From positions 682,001 to 746,000 of the forward strand of contig CAVUDO010000006.1 of assembly GCA_963740255.1 (NCBI GenBank): a stretch of 64,000 nucleotides of DNA, in the 5' to 3' direction. Position numbers and translations under genes: made by a program. The stretch is from CAVUDO01 sp963740255. GTDB taxonomy: Bacteria; Actinomycetota; Actinomycetes; Mycobacteriales; Cryptosporangiaceae. Below the pieces are notes generated by a model. That model was given only the letters and a program-made list of their open reading frames with translations, ran no database searches and was not told the origin of the DNA. Shown here one piece after another: positions 43,450-52,729 of the stretch (its first letter is position 1; each line of letters opens with the position of its first letter).

Positions 43450-44181
43450 TCAGTCCGTGTCGTTCCAGGCGAGGAACCGGGTCGCAAGGTCGGCGTCGCC
43501 CTCGCACCGGACGCTGTCGACGCCGCGCCGGCCGTACAGCGCGAGCACGAGGTCGCTGGCGGAGCCTCGCAGGACCGCCTCGCCCTTCGGCTTCGCCCGC
43601 GAGATCTTTGCCCCGGCGGGCAGCAGTCGCACCACCCAGGCGGCCTCCGACGTGTCGGTGGCCATCAGGCTGACGGTGCCGGGAGGGTCGGGCCAGGCCA
43701 CCGCGCACCGCTCGACGATGGCCAGGAACTCGTCCACGCCGTCGGTTGCCATGTCGTCCGGGAGCGGCTCGGGTGAGCCGGCGGCCTCCTGCGCGTCCCA
43801 GGCGTGGACGGCCGCCTCCTGCACCTGGTGCCGGGCGATCGCGTCGACCCGGCGCGGCTCACCCCACCAGGTCCACGCGCCCGAGTCGGCCCTGGTGCCC
43901 CGCAGGGCCGCGGTCAGCCGCGCCGTGCCGCCCGTCGACCAGGCGATCAGATCCTTGCCCGCCTCCTGGTGGCGGACCGTCGGCCGCTCGGCCGCCGGGC
44001 CCGCGGCGACCGCCGCCGCCCAGAAGCGCTGCACGTCGCCGACGTGGAGCACCAGGTCACGGACCGTCCAACCGGGACAACCGGGTACGTCGGCGTCGAG
44101 CCGATCGCGCGCGGCGCTCCGCAACGCCGCGCTGCGTTCCTCGACCTGTCTGATCAACCCGTCGTACGCCGGTGTGGCCAT
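43450..44181 (-). CDS. Maleylpyruvate isomerase family (mycothiol-dependent) protein
   Basis: A 243-residue DinB-fold protein. The N-terminal helix bundle carries VPGCPGWTVRDLVLHVGDVQRFW and ARHQVQEAAVHAWDAQ; the His of each and the Asp/Glu form a metal site typical of mycothiol-dependent enzymes (MDMPI-N). The C-terminal part has GSASDLVLALYGRRG, the SCP2-like domain. The exact thiol substrate is unknown. Divergent from the aldehyde dehydrogenase. Confidence 0.9.
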   Translation of the reverse strand: MATPAYDGLIRQVEERSAALRSAARDRLDADVPGCPGWTVRDLVLHVGDVQRFWAAAVAAGPAAERPTVRHQEAGKDLIAWSTGGTARLTAALRGTRADSGAWTWWGEPRRVDAIARHQVQEAAVHAWDAQEAAGSPEPLPDDMATDGVDEFLAIVERCAVAWPDPPGTVSLMATDTSEAAWVVRLLPAGAKISRAKPKGEAVLRGSASDLVLALYGRRGVDSVRCEGDADLATRFLAWNDTD

Positions 44182-44308
44182 GCCCTGGTTCTACCCTGCC
44201 GGACCCACACTTCGCGAACGCGGTGCCCACGGCTCCAGCCACGGTCGGACGTATGTCGGGCCGGGCAATAGCGTCGTGGGCGGACCGCGCGATGCGAGGG
44301 AGACGCAA

Positions 44309-45751
44309 ATGTCGGAGATCACGCCGTTCTGGCTGGCCGGCCGGCCAGCCCACGGCGGGGACACGTTCACCGTCCACCATCCCTACGACGGGCGCCCGGT
44401 GGCGGTCGTCGCGGTTCCGACCGAGGCGCAGGTGGAGGAGGCGGTGGCCGCCGCCCATGCCGTGCGCGCTGAGGCCGCGGCGCTGCCGTCCCACGTCCGC
44501 GCGGCGGCGCTCCAGCACGTCTGCGACCAGCTCGCCGCACGCGCGGAGGAGATCGCCCGGCTGATCACCGCCGAGAGCGGCAAGCCGCTGAAGTGGTCGC
44601 GCGTCGAGGTCACCCGGGGGGTGTCCACGTTCCGGTGGGCGGCCGAGGAGGCGCGGCGGTTCTCCGGGGAGCTGCAACGCCTCGACACCGATCCGAGCTC
44701 GACCGGCCGGCTGGCGCTGGTCCGGCGGTTCCCGCGCGGCCCGGTGCTGGGCATCTCGCCGTTCAACTTCCCGCTCAACCTGGTGGCACACAAGGTCGCC
44801 CCGGCGCTCGCCGTCGGCACCCCGATCGTGGTCAAGCCCGCACCGAAGACCCCGCTCACCGCGTTGCTGCTGGGCGAGATCCTGGCCGGCGCCGAGCTGC
44901 CCGACGGCATGGTCAGCGTGCTCACCGTGCCGAACGAGCGGGCCGGGGCCCTGGTGGAGGACCCGCGGTTGCCGGTCGTCTCGTTCACCGGGTCGGGGCC
45001 GGTCGGCTGGCAGATCAGGGACACCGTTCCCCGCAAACACGTCACGCTCGAGCTCGGCGGGAACGCGGCCGCGATGGTCTGCGCCGACTACTCCGGCGAC
45101 GCCGACCTGGACTGGGCCGCCACCCGGATCGCGACGTTCTCCAACTACCAGGCCGGCCAGTCGTGCATCGGCGTGCAGCGGGTGCTGGTCGACCGTGCGG
45201 TGGCCGGCCGGCTGGTGCCGAGGATCGTCGAGCGGGTGCGCGCCCAGGTCACCGGCGATCCGAACGACGAGGACACCGACGTCGGTCCGATGATCGGCGT
45301 CGAGGCCGCCGAGCGGGTCCAGGCGTGGGTCCGGGAGGCCGTCGAGGCTGGTGCGACGGTGCTCACCGGCGGCACCCGGGACGGCGCCTCGTACGCGCCG
45401 ACCGTGCTCGCCGACGTCCCGGCCGAGGTCCGGGTGCTGCGCGAGGAGGTGTTCGGCCCGGTGCTCACGATCACCGAGTTCGACGGCGTCCAGGAGGGGT
45501 TCGCGCTGGTCAACGCCTCGGAGTACGGGCTGCAGGCCGGGGTTTTCACCCGCGACGTGCAGACCGCCTTCGCCGCCCACCGGGCGCTGGAGGTCGGCGG
45601 GGTGGTCGTCGGCGACGTGCCGAGCTACCGGGCCGACCAGATGCCCTACGGCGGCGCGAAGGGCTCCGGCGTCGGCCGCGAGGGCGTCCGCTCGGCGATG
45701 CGGGACTACACCGAGGACCGCGTCCTGGTGCTCACCGGCCTCGACCTGTAG
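44309..45751 (+). CDS. NAD(P)-dependent aldehyde dehydrogenase
   Basis: A 480-residue ALDH. The catalytic Glu is in VTLELGGNAAAMV and the catalytic Cys in QAGQSCIGVQRV; the cofactor loop FTGSGPVGWQI and GISPFNFPLNLVAHKVAPAL are also in place. It oxidises an aldehyde to the acid. The substrate is not fixed by sequence. The ATG follows GAGGGAG. Single gene; the next gene starts 126 bases later. Confidence 0.95.
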   Translation: MSEITPFWLAGRPAHGGDTFTVHHPYDGRPVAVVAVPTEAQVEEAVAAAHAVRAEAAALPSHVRAAALQHVCDQLAARAEEIARLITAESGKPLKWSRVEVTRGVSTFRWAAEEARRFSGELQRLDTDPSSTGRLALVRRFPRGPVLGISPFNFPLNLVAHKVAPALAVGTPIVVKPAPKTPLTALLLGEILAGAELPDGMVSVLTVPNERAGALVEDPRLPVVSFTGSGPVGWQIRDTVPRKHVTLELGGNAAAMVCADYSGDADLDWAATRIATFSNYQAGQSCIGVQRVLVDRAVAGRLVPRIVERVRAQVTGDPNDEDTDVGPMIGVEAAERVQAWVREAVEAGATVLTGGTRDGASYAPTVLADVPAEVRVLREEVFGPVLTITEFDGVQEGFALVNASEYGLQAGVFTRDVQTAFAAHRALEVGGVVVGDVPSYRADQMPYGGAKGSGVGREGVRSAMRDYTEDRVLVLTGLDL

Positions 45752-45877
45752 CGACCCGGCGAGCCGGCAGTCCGGCCCGCGTGGCGCCGCACCCGCAAGC
45801 GGTCGACCGGCCGTCCGAGCGGCCACCTGCGAGGATGGGACGCGGACCGGGCAGCGGAACGAGGGACGGGAGACGGT

Positions 45878-47077
45878 GTGACGGCTTCGCGCCGGCTGGT
45901 GGCGACCCTGACGGTGGCGCTGCTGGCGGTCACCGCCGTCACCGCCTGCACCGGCTCGCCCGATCCCGACGCCGGCCGGCTGGCGCCCCCGTCGCTGGTC
46001 CCCCGGGCTACCCTCGGCGCCGGCGAGGGCGCGCTCAACCTCCTCGCGCCGCCCGGCCACGTCGAGACCGGAAGGACCGACCGCTTGGTCGACTGGGTCA
46101 CCCCGTTCACCAAGGCCACCGGCTGCAAGGTCTCCCTGACACTCGCCGGCTCGCCCGAACAGACGCTGAAGCTGATGGCCACCGGCGGGTACGACGGCGT
46201 GGCCGCCGCGGGCGACGTGAGCCTGCGCCTGGTGGGCGAGGGACGGGTGGCGCCGGTGAACACCGCACTCGTGCCGAACGCCGCCGGCGTGGTGCCGGGG
46301 CTGCGTTCGGTTCCCTGGTCGTCGGTGGGCGGCCGCTCCTACGGCGTTCCGCACGGACGGGCGGCGACGCTGCTGATGTGGCGCACCGACAAGGTGAAGC
46401 CCGCCCCGACGTCGTGGAGCACGGTCTACCGGCTGGGCTCGCCGCACGCCGGGAAGATCGGCGTCCACGACTCACCGATGACGATCGCGGACGCGGCCGT
46501 CTACCTCAAGGCGACCGCCCCGGAGGTGGGCATCGAGGACCCGTACGCGCTGACGCCGGCGCAGCTGGCCGCCGCCGTCTCGTTGCTCAAGGTGCAGCGC
46601 AGCATGGTGGAGAGCTACTGGCGCGACTACACCCAGCAGCTCCCGGGCTTCGCCGCCGGCAGCACCGTGATCGGTTCGGCCACCCAGGCCACCGTCGATC
46701 TCCTGCGGGTCGGCCGGACGCCGGTGCGGGCGACGCTGCCGGCCGAGGGCACCACCGGAACGTCCACCACCTGGATGCTCGCCGCCAAGGCCCGGCACCC
46801 GGTCTGCATGTACCGGTGGATGAACCACGTGCTCAGCCCGGCGGTGAACGCCCAGGCCGCCGAATGGCTGGGAATCGCGCCGGCCACGGCGGCCGCGTGC
46901 ACGAGGACCGTCGACCCGCGGTGGTGCGCGACCACCCACGCGACGGACGAGGGCTACTGGGCCAGGGTGGCGATCCAGCGGACACCGCTGAAGGACTGCC
47001 TCCGCCCCGGCGCCCCCGCCACGGGATGCACCGACTACGCCACCTGGCAGGCGGCCTGGCGCCAGGTCGTCGCCTGA
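45878..47077 (+). CDS. Polyamine-type ABC transporter substrate-binding lipoprotein
   Basis: A 399-residue extracytoplasmic lipoprotein. The signal ends in the lipobox VTAC (Cys24). The mature part reads LNLLAPPGHVETG, then CKVSLTLAGSPEQTLKLMATGGYDGVAAAGD and GVPHGRAATLLMWRTDKV, as in spermidine/putrescine-binding PotD-like proteins. Four extra Cys near the end may form disulfides. No permease or ATPase gene is next to it, so it is an orphan here. Confidence 0.85.
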   Translation: MTASRRLVATLTVALLAVTAVTACTGSPDPDAGRLAPPSLVPRATLGAGEGALNLLAPPGHVETGRTDRLVDWVTPFTKATGCKVSLTLAGSPEQTLKLMATGGYDGVAAAGDVSLRLVGEGRVAPVNTALVPNAAGVVPGLRSVPWSSVGGRSYGVPHGRAATLLMWRTDKVKPAPTSWSTVYRLGSPHAGKIGVHDSPMTIADAAVYLKATAPEVGIEDPYALTPAQLAAAVSLLKVQRSMVESYWRDYTQQLPGFAAGSTVIGSATQATVDLLRVGRTPVRATLPAEGTTGTSTTWMLAAKARHPVCMYRWMNHVLSPAVNAQAAEWLGIAPATAAACTRTVDPRWCATTHATDEGYWARVAIQRTPLKDCLRPGAPATGCTDYATWQAAWRQVVA

Positions 47078-47117
47078 GCCTCGTCGCACCGGCCGACCGC
47101 CCGGCTCGGTGCGCGGG

Positions 47118-47537
47118 TCAGGTCCCGCTGGTGATCGTCACCTCGACGTTGCCGCGGACGGCTGCCGAGTAGGGGCACACCTGGTGTGCCATGTCCACCG
47201 ACTTCGCCAGCACGTCCGGGTCGGCGTCCGCCAGCGTCACGTGCAGCGCGACGGCGAGCCCGAAGCCCGAGTCCGTCGTGCCCAGCTCGACCGCGGCGGT
47301 CACCTGCGCGCGGGTCGCGTCGAGGCCGAAGGCCGGTCCGACCTCGGCCAGGGCCGAGCCGAAACAGCCGGCGTACCCGGCCGCGAAGAGCTGCTCGGGG
47401 TTGGTGGCACCCGGCACCTTCCTCCTGGGTGAGGCCAGCGTCAGGTCGAGGACACCGTCGTCGGTGCGGACCGGGCCGGACCGACCGCCCACGGCGGTGG
47501 CCCGGGTGGTGTAGAGGATCTTGGAGAGGGGAGTCAT
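47118..47537 (-). CDS. Organic hydroperoxide resistance protein (Ohr/OsmC)
   Basis: A 139-residue thiol peroxidase. The two reactive Cys are in FAAGYAGCFGSAL and AHQVCPYSAAVRGNVEV. It reduces organic hydroperoxides with dihydrolipoamide-type partners. The start MTPLSKILYTTRATAVGGR is typical. No OhrR regulator is adjacent. It converges on the binding-protein gene and is divergent from the ACT-domain gene. Confidence 0.93.
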   Translation of the reverse strand: MTPLSKILYTTRATAVGGRSGPVRTDDGVLDLTLASPRRKVPGATNPEQLFAAGYAGCFGSALAEVGPAFGLDATRAQVTAAVELGTTDSGFGLAVALHVTLADADPDVLAKSVDMAHQVCPYSAAVRGNVEVTITSGT

Positions 47538-47719
47538 ACCGCCATCTTGGCGGGGTCTGCGACCGGGTCTCGCGAGGGGTCGGGCCGCCCCGCCCGACCT
47601 GCGGCGTCATCCGCCGGCGTCGACGGGGCAACGCGCGGGAAACACCGGCGTGCCAGGCTCGGCATGCGGGGTAGGCGACGGGCGTCGGGCCGTCCGACCC
47701 GGCGAGCGGAGGGGGCCGG

Positions 47720-48385
47720 ATGCTGCTGCGGGTGCGGCTCTCGGTGCCGGACCGGCCCGGTGCCCTCGGCGGGGTGACCCGGACGCTGGGCGCCGCAGGC
47801 GCCGACATCCTGCAGGTCACCGTCCTGGAACGGGCCGGTGGCCGGGCCGTGGACGAGTTCACGATCTCCGCCGCGAACCCGTCGGTGCGCGAGCGGGTGG
47901 TCGCCGGCCTGGCGGCCGCGCCGGGCGTAGAGGTCAGCGGCATCTGGGCCACGTCCGTGCGACCCGGCGCCTTCCCCGACCTCGGCGTGCTCGCCCAGAT
48001 CGCCCAGCGGCCGTCCCGTGGCCTGGCAACTCTGGTCGACGCCGCGCCGGCCCTGTTCAGCGCGCGGTGGTCGGCGGTGGTGGCGGTGGACGGGGACCCG
48101 CGCCTGCTGGTGCGCGGCTGCGACGTTCCGGCCGAGGTCACGGCACCCGACCTGGCGCCGCTGCGGGCGCGGACGCTGACCCTGGACGGCGGCGTGCATC
48201 TGGTCGCGGCGCCGCTGGAGGGAACGCAGGCCGCGGTGGTGGTCGCCCGCACCCACGACCCGCAGTTCCACGCGATCGAGCTGACCCGGCTCACCCTGCT
48301 CGTCGACATCGTCGCCGCGATCGTCGGCCGGGACGGGCTCGCGGCGACGATGGGTCGCCGCGGCCGGGGCGTCGGCGACGGATAG
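47720..48385 (+). CDS. ACT-domain amino acid-binding protein
   Basis: A 221-residue protein. Residues 1-70 are an ACT domain (LLRVRLSVPDRPGALGGVTRTLGAAGADILQVTVLER). The rest (YALRHL-free, HDPQFHAIELTRLTLLVDIVAAI) is a conserved actinobacterial extension of unknown role. GGAGGG is eight bases before the ATG. It lies 24 bases before the next gene, so both may be co-transcribed. Probably a metabolite-sensing regulator. Confidence 0.85.
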   Translation: MLLRVRLSVPDRPGALGGVTRTLGAAGADILQVTVLERAGGRAVDEFTISAANPSVRERVVAGLAAAPGVEVSGIWATSVRPGAFPDLGVLAQIAQRPSRGLATLVDAAPALFSARWSAVVAVDGDPRLLVRGCDVPAEVTAPDLAPLRARTLTLDGGVHLVAAPLEGTQAAVVVARTHDPQFHAIELTRLTLLVDIVAAIVGRDGLAATMGRRGRGVGDG

Positions 48386-48409
48386 GGGGCGACAGATAGG
48401 GTTCGCCGG

Positions 48410-49060
48410 GTGAAGGTGGTTCTCTTCGGCGCGACCGGCATGGTCGGGCAGGGCGTGCTCCGCGAATGCCTGCTGGCCGAGGACGTGACGGACGTCCTGG
48501 TGATCGGCCGCACGGCGACCGGCCGGCAGCACCCGCGACTGCGCGAACTCGTCCACGACGACTTCGCCGACCTCTCGGCCGTCGAGGACGAGCTGGCCGG
48601 CCACGACGCCTGCTTCTACTGCCTGGGCGTCTCGGCCGCCGGCCGCAGCGAGGCCGACTACACCCGGGTCACCTACGACTACACCCTCGCCGCGGCGCAG
48701 GTGCTCGCCCGCCGCAATCCCGACCTCACCTTCGTCTACGTCTCCGGCGCCGGCACCGACTCCTCCGAACGCGGCCGGTCGATGTGGGCGCGGGTCAAGG
48801 GCCGCACCGAGAACGCGGTGCTCGCGCTGTTCCCGAACGGCTACGCGTTCCGGCCGGCGTTCATCCAGCCGCTGCACGGGGCGACGTCCAAGACCGGTTG
48901 GTACCGCGCCGTCTACGCGCTGACCACCCCGCTTTACCCGGTGTTGCGCCGGCTCCTGCCGAAGTACGTCACCACGACCGAGCAGGTCGGGCAGGCGATG
49001 CTCCGGGTGGCCCGGGAGGGCGCTCCGAAGCGGGTGCTGGAGAGCGCCGACCTGCCCTGA
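48410..49060 (+). CDS. NAD(P)-binding Rossmann-fold protein (epimerase-like)
   Basis: A 216-residue protein. The nucleotide loop FGATGMVGQGVLREC is at the start; CFYCLGVSAAGRSEADYTRVTYDYTLAAAQ and VYVSGAGTDSSERGRSMWARVKGRTE follow. It belongs to the short atypical SDR/NmrA-like group. It begins with GTG, 24 bases after the ACT gene. Substrate unknown. Confidence 0.87.
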   Translation: MKVVLFGATGMVGQGVLRECLLAEDVTDVLVIGRTATGRQHPRLRELVHDDFADLSAVEDELAGHDACFYCLGVSAAGRSEADYTRVTYDYTLAAAQVLARRNPDLTFVYVSGAGTDSSERGRSMWARVKGRTENAVLALFPNGYAFRPAFIQPLHGATSKTGWYRAVYALTTPLYPVLRRLLPKYVTTTEQVGQAMLRVAREGAPKRVLESADLP

Positions 49061-49266
49061 ACCGCGGAACGCGTCGCGGCGCCGGGGGCGAATGCCGCCG
49101 CCGCACGCCGATCGCTGCGCCCGTTCTGACGCGTTCCCGGCCGACGCGGTGACCCCGGTTGTGCCGCGGTTCCCGGCGCGTGGCTGGTGACGGGCGTAAC
49201 GTCCCTCTATACGCGTCGAGAGGGGACGCGGTGGGGATGCAGGTGGCAGAGGGGGAACGGTAGAAC

Positions 49267-49920
49267 GTGGCGACGATCCGTGTCTTCCTCCTCGACGACC
49301 ACGAGGTGGTGCGACGCGGCCTGACCGACCTGCTCGACGCCGAGCCCGACCTGGAGGTCGTGGGTCAGACCGGATCCGCCGTCGAGGCCATGCGGCGGAT
49401 CCCCGCGCTCAGCCCGCACGTGGCGATCCTGGACGCGCGGCTGCAGGACGGCAGCGGCATCGAGGTGTGCCGGGAGGTCCGTTCGGCCGACCCCGGCATC
49501 CAGGCCCTGATCCTCACGTCCTACGACGACGACGAGGCGCTGTTCGCCGCGATCATGGCCGGTGCGGCGGGTTACGTGCTCAAGCAGATCCGGGGGACCG
49601 ACCTGGTCGACGCCGTTCGACTGGTCGCCGCCGGCCGGTCGCTGCTCGATCCGGCGGTCACCCAGCGGGTGCTGGAGCGGGTCCGGGGCGGTCCCCGTCA
49701 GCCGGCCGAACTGGCCGCCCTCACCGACGCCGAACGGCGCATCCTGACCTTCATCGCCGAGGGGCTGACCAACCGCGAGATCGCGACCCGCACGTTCCTC
49801 GCCGAGAAGACCGTCAAGAACTACGTCTCCGGCCTGCTGGCCAAGCTCGGGGTGGCCCGGCGCACGCAGGCCGCCGTGCTCGCAGCCCGGCTGCTGCGCC
49901 CACCGTCGGACGCCCGGTGA
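49267..49920 (+). CDS. NarL/DosR-type response regulator
   Basis: A 217-residue two-component regulator. The receiver domain has acidic DDH at 9-11 and the phosphorylation Asp in AILDARLQDGSG. The C-terminal LuxR helix-turn-helix is LTDAERRILTFIAEGLTNREIATRTFLAEKTVKNYVSGLLAKLGVARRTQA. The lengths and KTVKNYVSGLL match DosR/DevR. Its probable kinase lies on the other strand at 50578. CTATACG near 49206-49212 may be its -10. Confidence 0.93.
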   Translation: MATIRVFLLDDHEVVRRGLTDLLDAEPDLEVVGQTGSAVEAMRRIPALSPHVAILDARLQDGSGIEVCREVRSADPGIQALILTSYDDDEALFAAIMAGAAGYVLKQIRGTDLVDAVRLVAAGRSLLDPAVTQRVLERVRGGPRQPAELAALTDAERRILTFIAEGLTNREIATRTFLAEKTVKNYVSGLLAKLGVARRTQAAVLAARLLRPPSDAR

Positions 49921-49960
49921 CCTTCCCCGTGGGACCATCGATCCGGAAAGGACGGACCGC

Positions 49961-50374
49961 TCAGTGCTCCGGCTGGTCGGCCAGCCGGCGCTCGAGCGCG
50001 GCGACCACCTGGGCGGTCGCCGCCGCCTCCGGCCAGGCGGCGTCGTAGGCGAGCAGGTCCCGGAGCAGCATGTTGAGGGCTCCGTCGTCCAGGTCCTCGA
50101 CCTGGGCCGCGAACCAGTCGAGCGCTCCGGCCGGGTCGTTGCGCAGCGTGATCGAGAACGCGTAGGAACGCAGCCACGGATCCGGCGTGTTGGTGAGCAG
50201 CGCGCGTGCGGTCTCGGCCTCCACCCGCGGATCGCGGCTGGACAGCTCCGACAGCGCGGTCGTCGCGATGAAGGGGTCGGTCTTCAGCGCCAGCGCCCCG
50301 ATCGACTCCGGCGACAGGGAATCGAAGTCGATCTCTCCGGTGGTGCACAGTGAGTGAAGGGGCGAATCGGCCAT
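49961..50374 (-). CDS. Small alpha-helical (HEAT-like) protein
   Basis: A 137-residue protein with paired helices (ATTALSELSSRDPRVEAETARALL and SYAFSITLRNDPAGALDWFAAQV) resembling HEAT or Armadillo repeats. No catalytic residues seen. It lies between the response regulator and the GAF histidine kinase, which suggests, but does not prove, a signalling link. Family not recognised. Confidence 0.75.
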   Translation of the reverse strand: MADSPLHSLCTTGEIDFDSLSPESIGALALKTDPFIATTALSELSSRDPRVEAETARALLTNTPDPWLRSYAFSITLRNDPAGALDWFAAQVEDLDDGALNMLLRDLLAYDAAWPEAAATAQVVAALERRLADQPEH

Positions 50375-50577
50375 AGAAAGCCTCGTTCTCCATCGCGTCG
50401 TAGCGGGGGCACGCGTTCGGGCGGTGACTCATGAAACCGCATCCGCGCAAGAATCGCGATGTCCTCGGTGTGCCTTCCCACTCCTCGGGCCAGGAGGTTA
50501 CCAGCGCGTTTCGCCGTCGTTGCCGAGCGCCGTCGGGGAGTCCTTGCGGTGCCGGGTAGAGGCTTGGAACGCGAGGC

Positions 50578-52284
50578 TCAGAGGGCGGGGTCCAGCGGCA
50601 CCGACCACGTCAGTGTGGTGCCGGCACCGGGGCTGGAGACGACGTCGAACCGTCCGCCGAGCTTCTCCGCGCGGGCGGCGAGGTTGGTCAGCCCCCGGCC
50701 GGTCGGACCGTTGAGGTCGATGCCGGCGCCGTCGTCCTCCACGGTCAGGTGCAGCAGTCCGGTGCGGATGTCGGCGCGCAGCCCGACCTCGACCCGGCCG
50801 GCCTGGGCATGGCGGGCGGCGTTCGACAGGGCCTCACGCACCGTGGCCAGCACGTCGGTGCGGACCGAGTCGGCGACGGTCGAGTCGATCGGACCGTCCA
50901 GCCGGACGGACGGCTCGAAGCCGAGCACCACGGCGGAGTCGGACGCGACCCGCAGCACCTCGGTGCGCAGCCCGTCAGGGTCGTCGGTCGGCTCCTGCAG
51001 GGCGAAGATGGTCCGCCGCACCTCGCGGATCGTCTCGTCCAGTTCGTCGACAAACCGTTCGATCCGGCTGGCCACCTCGGGCCGCACCACCAGCCGGGAC
51101 AGCCCCTGCAGCCCCAGTCCGACCGCGAACAGGCGTTGGATCACCATGTCGTGCAGGTCGCGGGCGATCCGGTCGCGTTCCCGGTATACCGCGAGACGCT
51201 GCCGGTCGTCCTGGGCCCGGCCGAACTCCAGGGCCAGCGCGGCGTGGTCGGCGAGCAACCGGACGATCCGCAGGTCGTCCTCGTCGAACGGCGGGCGGCC
51301 GGGCAGCCGGGCCACGCCCAGGACGCCCAGGACGTGCCCGCTCGCCGACAGCGGCATCAGCGCGAGCGGCCCGTCCACCAGGCTCCGGATCACCTCCGCG
51401 GCGTCCGGCGAGAGCGTGTCCACCCAGCCGGTGGGGTGGTAGCGGGAGGTGAGGTACGGCTCGCCGGTCTGGTACACCCGGCCCGCATAGGTGCCTGCCA
51501 TGTCGTGGACGATGCCGATCAGGTGCTCGGCGCCCTCGCCCGCGGCGGCCGCCATCTGCAGCTGGTCGTCGACCGGGAGGCTGAGCAGCGAGATTCGGGC
51601 ATCGGCGATCGACCGGGCGGTCTCGGCGACCAGGTCGAGCGCGTCGCCGGGCGGGATGCCCCGCAGCGTGTGGGTGGCGAGCTCGGTGGCCGCGTGCAGC
51701 CACATCTCCCGGCGCTTGGTCTCCTGGAACAGTCGGGCGTTCTCGATGGCGATCCCCGCGGCGCCGGCCAGCGCGGTGAGGACCTGCTGGTCCTCGTCGG
51801 TGAAGGTCGAGCCGTCCCGCTTGTCGGTCAGGTAGAGCGCGCCGTAGACCTCCCCGCGGACCCGGATCTGGACGCCCAGGAAGGTGCGCATCGGGGGGTG
51901 GTGCGTCGGGAAGCCGGCCCGGGCATGGTGCTCGGTCAGGTCGTCCAGCCGCAGCGGCGTCGAGTCGAGCGCCAGCATGCCGAGGATGCCGCGCCCGGTC
52001 GGCGGCTCGCCGATCAGCTTGCGGGTGTGCTCGTCGACTCCCACGTACAGGAAGTCGGTGAGCTGGTGGTCGGGACCCAGCACGCCCAGTGCGCCGTACT
52101 GCGCGTCGGCGAGGTCGCAGGCCGAGCGGACGATACGGCGGAGCAGGTCGGGCAGGCTGAGCGCACTGGCCATGGCGACGACGGCCGTGAGGAGCTGGTC
52201 GCCGCGTCCCTGCAGGCCGGTTTCCACCGGCGCCGGGACGGGGCAATCCGACTCGGGGCTGTCCACAGCCACGGCCCACCCCAC
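50578..52284 (-). CDS. GAF-domain histidine kinase (DosS/DevS-like)
   Basis: A 568-residue kinase. Two GAF domains (about 45-190 and 215-365) precede a HisKA_3 segment with the phospho-His in RDRIARDLHDMVIQRLFAVGLGLQG, and an HATPase domain (NAARHAQAG, DDGAGI, GRGLTNLAARAEKLGG). Size and order match the heme-sensing DosS/DevS; whether GAF-A binds heme is not certain. It should phosphorylate the DosR-like regulator at 49267. Confidence 0.92.
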   Translation of the reverse strand: MGWAVAVDSPESDCPVPAPVETGLQGRGDQLLTAVVAMASALSLPDLLRRIVRSACDLADAQYGALGVLGPDHQLTDFLYVGVDEHTRKLIGEPPTGRGILGMLALDSTPLRLDDLTEHHARAGFPTHHPPMRTFLGVQIRVRGEVYGALYLTDKRDGSTFTDEDQQVLTALAGAAGIAIENARLFQETKRREMWLHAATELATHTLRGIPPGDALDLVAETARSIADARISLLSLPVDDQLQMAAAAGEGAEHLIGIVHDMAGTYAGRVYQTGEPYLTSRYHPTGWVDTLSPDAAEVIRSLVDGPLALMPLSASGHVLGVLGVARLPGRPPFDEDDLRIVRLLADHAALALEFGRAQDDRQRLAVYRERDRIARDLHDMVIQRLFAVGLGLQGLSRLVVRPEVASRIERFVDELDETIREVRRTIFALQEPTDDPDGLRTEVLRVASDSAVVLGFEPSVRLDGPIDSTVADSVRTDVLATVREALSNAARHAQAGRVEVGLRADIRTGLLHLTVEDDGAGIDLNGPTGRGLTNLAARAEKLGGRFDVVSSPGAGTTLTWSVPLDPAL

Positions 52285-52729
52285 TCGACGTCACCTACCC
52301 GTTGCCGACTCCCCCCGGACGCACAGGTTAAGCGCCCGCGCGGGTCCTCGCCCGGCGAATGCGGGATAAAACAGGGCCACATCACTCGCCGGGGGATGCT
52401 GTACCCCAAAGTGTGCGCAGCGATACTATGCGTGCTTTTCGCTCCGGGTCGGGCGGGCGCCTCCTCGAGCGTCGGCACCGGAGCCCGGACGCAGAGGCGG
52501 GCGGTGTGGCGCTGCCACACCGCCCGCCTGGCGCCGGTGGCACCCCTCCGCACCGCCGACGGCTACCGGTGACCCGCACCCTCGAGGGATCGACCGGCCG
52601 CTCCCCACCGGGAGCTGTGGGCCCCATCGTGCCTCGCTCACCAGGCGATGGGCAGAGTCGTCCGTCCCTGGTGGCCGCCGTAGGTCCTGATCGGCGCAGA
52701 CCGTCCCGTCCGGGGCAGACCGTCCTGTC
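52285..52729. other. Intergenic region with hairpin
   Basis: 445 bases without a supported gene, between the kinase start and the end of the ligase gene, both on the minus strand. It includes a kinase promoter region (TAGTAT on the minus strand near 52424-52429) and the perfect hairpin at 52496-52528. The right part looks non-coding. Confidence 0.6.
52496..52528. terminator. Perfect 15-bp hairpin
   Basis: GGCGGGCGGTGTGGC and its exact complement are separated by a three-base GCT loop. It lies about 200 bases after the leftward ligase gene and before the kinase promoter. It is the strongest stem-loop in the region, most likely a terminator; no T-run. Confidence 0.65.
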
